A program made the translations under genes and the position numbers. Of a DNA stretch of 64,000 bases, positions 62,656-64,000 are shown in pieces (the stretch's first letter is position 1; every line of letters starts with the position of its first letter). Origin of the DNA: Bacteroidota bacterium (GTDB lineage Bacteria > Bacteroidota > Bacteroidia > Chitinophagales > Chitinophagaceae). The stretch lies in assembly GCA_018266775.1 (NCBI GenBank), contig JAFDZS010000008.1:310001-374000 (forward strand), read 5' to 3'. The notes under the pieces were generated by a model, which had not been told where the DNA came from, made no database searches, and saw nothing but the letters and a program-made list of their open reading frames with translations.

Positions 62656-62686
62656 AAAAGCTGTAACATTTTGTGTTACGGCTTTT
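62656..62686 (+). terminator. Terminator after YceI gene
   Basis: AAAAGCTGTAAC (62656-62667) pairs with GTTACGGCTTTT (62675-62686) with one G-U pair. The loop contains the -33 element of the next promoter. Confidence 0.7.
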
Positions 62687-62700
62687 GTATTATAACTTTG
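62670..62700 (+). promoter_or_regulatory. Predicted Bacteroidota promoter for the metH module
   Basis: TTTG (62670-62673), 19 bp, then TAACTTTG (62693-62700) matches the -33/-7 pattern. The start would be near 62706, giving a leader of about 190 nt to the ATG at 62894. I see no recognised riboswitch in that leader. The gene-free stretch 62587-62893 holds only this promoter and the terminator. Confidence 0.6.
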
Positions 62701-62893
62701 CAGCATAACCCAGGCGGATTTGTTTATTGTTCAGCCTGTATAAAATTGAACTAATAAACGAAAAGCATTCCCAAATACTCGTACGGATTGTTTACCGTTT
62801 AAAAGTTCACCTTAAAAATTTATTGTAAACCGGTGCTGTTACAGGCTGTTGTATATAGCTGGCTGTAACACATCACCACAATATTATTGAACT

Positions 62894-63892
62894 ATGTCAA
62901 GTTTAGAAAAAGCATTGCAGCAAAGAATATTGATCATAGATGGCGCTATGGGCACCATGATACAGCGCCACAAACTGCAGGAAGCCGATTACCGTGGCGA
63001 TCGTTTTAAAGACTGGCCTAAAGATGTGAAGGGCAATAACGACCTGCTCAGTATTACTCAACCAGAAATTATTATTGGTATTCATTTGCAATACCTCAAT
63101 GCCGGTGCAGATATTATTGAAACCAATACCTTCAGTGCCACCGCCATTGCCCAGGCAGATTATGATATGCAGTCGCTGGCTTATGAACTGAATGTTGCAT
63201 CTGCACAATGTGCCAGGGAAGCCATTAAACGAAGTGGTAAAACCGCCTGGGTGGCCGGCGCCATCGGCCCTTTGAATAAAACACTGTCCTTATCGCCAGA
63301 CGTTAATAACCCCGGTTACCGTGCCGTTAGCTTTGATGAAGTGGCCGCTGCCTATACCGAACAGGTAAAAGGTTTGGTGGATGGTGGCGTGGATATCCTT
63401 TTAGTGGAAACCATTTTTGATACGCTCAATGCCAAAGCAGCGATCTATGCTATTAAAAATTATTTCCGCAAAAACAACCTGCCGGAATTGCCCATCATGA
63501 TCAGCGGTACCATCACTGATGCCAGCGGCCGTACATTAAGCGGTCAAACGCTGGAAGCTTTTTATACCTCGGTGGCACATGCCAATCCACTGAGTGTGGG
63601 ATTAAACTGTGCATTAGGTGCTTCAGAAATGCGGCCACATATTGAAGAATTATCGAATATTGCATCCTGTTATGTATCTGCTTACCCCAATGCAGGCTTG
63701 CCCAATGCATTTGGAGAATATGATGAACAACCGCATCAAACGGCACATATTATTGAAGAGTGGGCAGCTAATGGCTGGCTGAATATTGTAGGCGGATGCT
63801 GCGGCACCACACCCGATCATATTAAACATATTGCAGACGAAGTGAAAGCTTTTACACCGAGGCCATTGCCGGTTATGGAAGAAGCGTTATAA
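62894..63892 (+). CDS. metH: Homocysteine S-methyltransferase module of MetH
   Basis: This 332-aa protein is only the N-terminal homocysteine-binding barrel of cobalamin-dependent methionine synthase: [50 protein letters not shown] with Cys near 238, and [14 protein letters not shown] with the zinc Cys pair near 300. The folate, cobalamin and activation modules are absent, so MetH is split, as in other Chitinophagaceae. The partner is not in the window; the next gene is unrelated. It moves the methyl group to homocysteine to make methionine. Confidence 0.92.
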   Translation: MSSLEKALQQRILIIDGAMGTMIQRHKLQEADYRGDRFKDWPKDVKGNNDLLSITQPEIIIGIHLQYLNAGADIIETNTFSATAIAQADYDMQSLAYELNVASAQCAREAIKRSGKTAWVAGAIGPLNKTLSLSPDVNNPGYRAVSFDEVAAAYTEQVKGLVDGGVDILLVETIFDTLNAKAAIYAIKNYFRKNNLPELPIMISGTITDASGRTLSGQTLEAFYTSVAHANPLSVGLNCALGASEMRPHIEELSNIASCYVSAYPNAGLPNAFGEYDEQPHQTAHIIEEWAANGWLNIVGGCCGTTPDHIKHIADEVKAFTPRPLPVMEEAL

Positions 63893-63894
63893 AA

Positions 63895-64000
63895 ATGAGT
63901 ACACAAATTACCGGCACGCAGCTTTATAAAAGCATTCAGAATCTGGTAGAACAAAGCAAACGTGTTTTATATACCATTGCTAATGTTACTATAACAGAAA
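63895..64000 (+). CDS. Start of a DUF1016-like (PDDEXK) protein, truncated by window
   Basis: The frame from the ATG at 63895 begins MSTQITGTQLYKSIQNLVEQ and continues SKRVLYTIANVTITE to the window edge. The pattern (aromatic, I..L.EQ.K, then a VN/AN-like turn) resembles the N-terminus of DUF1016/YhcG-like putative nucleases. It begins 2 bp after the MetH module stop, so the second metH part is displaced. The call is tentative because only 35 codons are visible. Confidence 0.45.
   Translation, partial: MSTQITGTQLYKSIQNLVEQSKRVLYTIANVTITE

Noticed and set aside
62706..62893. Riboswitch in the metH leader
   Set aside because: The leader is long enough, but I found no SAM or cobalamin signature such as a B12 box.
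1..64000. CRISPR array
   Set aside because: No regularly spaced direct repeats and no cas genes were seen. The only tandem repeats are two 93-bp copies at 54338-54517.

Overview
The window comes from a Bacteroidota chromosome, most likely family Chitinophagaceae. The evidence is TAnnTTTG/TTTG-type promoters, weak Shine-Dalgarno signals, Rhs proteins of the DUF6443 type, a split metH, and YceI, GH20 and OmpA-like genes with that lineage's flavour. The genus is not determined.

From 116 to 50829 lies one integrated element of about 50.7 kb. It is bounded by a 15-bp direct repeat that is the 3' end of a tRNA-Arg(CCU) gene (tRNA at 50817-50888, minus strand; distal copy at 116-130), with a tyrosine integrase (49442-50659) next to the tRNA. 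It encodes a relaxase, a MobC-like accessory protein and a VirD4/TraG coupling ATPase, but no mating-pore (T4SS) genes, so I read it as an integrative mobilizable element rather than a self-transmissible ICE. A second coupling-type ATPase (36927-38291) and a large serine recombinase (38502-40268) suggest it is a composite of two elements.

Layout of the element: 323-3376, Septu-like ATPase plus HNH nuclease, the latter frameshifted at homopolymers; 3412-9039, leftward mobilization operon with a candidate oriT; 9327-12536, STAND-type NTPase with TPR-like repeats; 13080-15274, prenyltransferase-repeat protein with an Rx5H (HEPN-like) motif and a zinc-finger-like tail, divergent from a small membrane protein; 16047-26895, secreted Rhs locus with a type-44-like toxin tip and a candidate lipoprotein immunity gene; 27471-28578, lipoprotein and XRE regulator around a perfect palindrome; 28802-32742, leftward XRE / ImmA-IrrE / short SF1 helicase / unknown 647-aa protein; 33222-36180, rightward ubiquitin-like protein / fused E2-E1 / JAB peptidase / DUF3892 operon; 36927-47838, transfer and recombination module (coupling ATPase, serine recombinase, two XRE regulators, DUF6602 protein, BECR-like nuclease, methylase-like protein, NYN nuclease, RuvC-like, RadC-like, ArdC-like); 47904-49301, DUF4062-methyltransferase fusion; then the integrase.

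Most of the cargo looks like anti-phage or inter-bacterial conflict genes, so the element is effectively a mobile defence island. The likeliest under-described systems are the XRE/ImmA/helicase/unknown operon, the Ubl/E2-E1/JAB operon whose Ubl lacks a C-terminal glycine, and the prenyltransferase-repeat/HEPN-like protein. A 16-17-bp motif recurs upstream of five genes of the recombination module, exactly 50 bp before the ATG in three of them.

From 50889 to 64000 is ordinary chromosome: VOC protein, TPR membrane protein, GH20 hexosaminidase, OmpA-like protein, SRPBCC protein, UvrD-type helicase-nuclease, Ig-like lipoprotein, RecR, OB-fold protein, YceI protein, the homocysteine module of a split MetH, and the start of a DUF1016-like gene.
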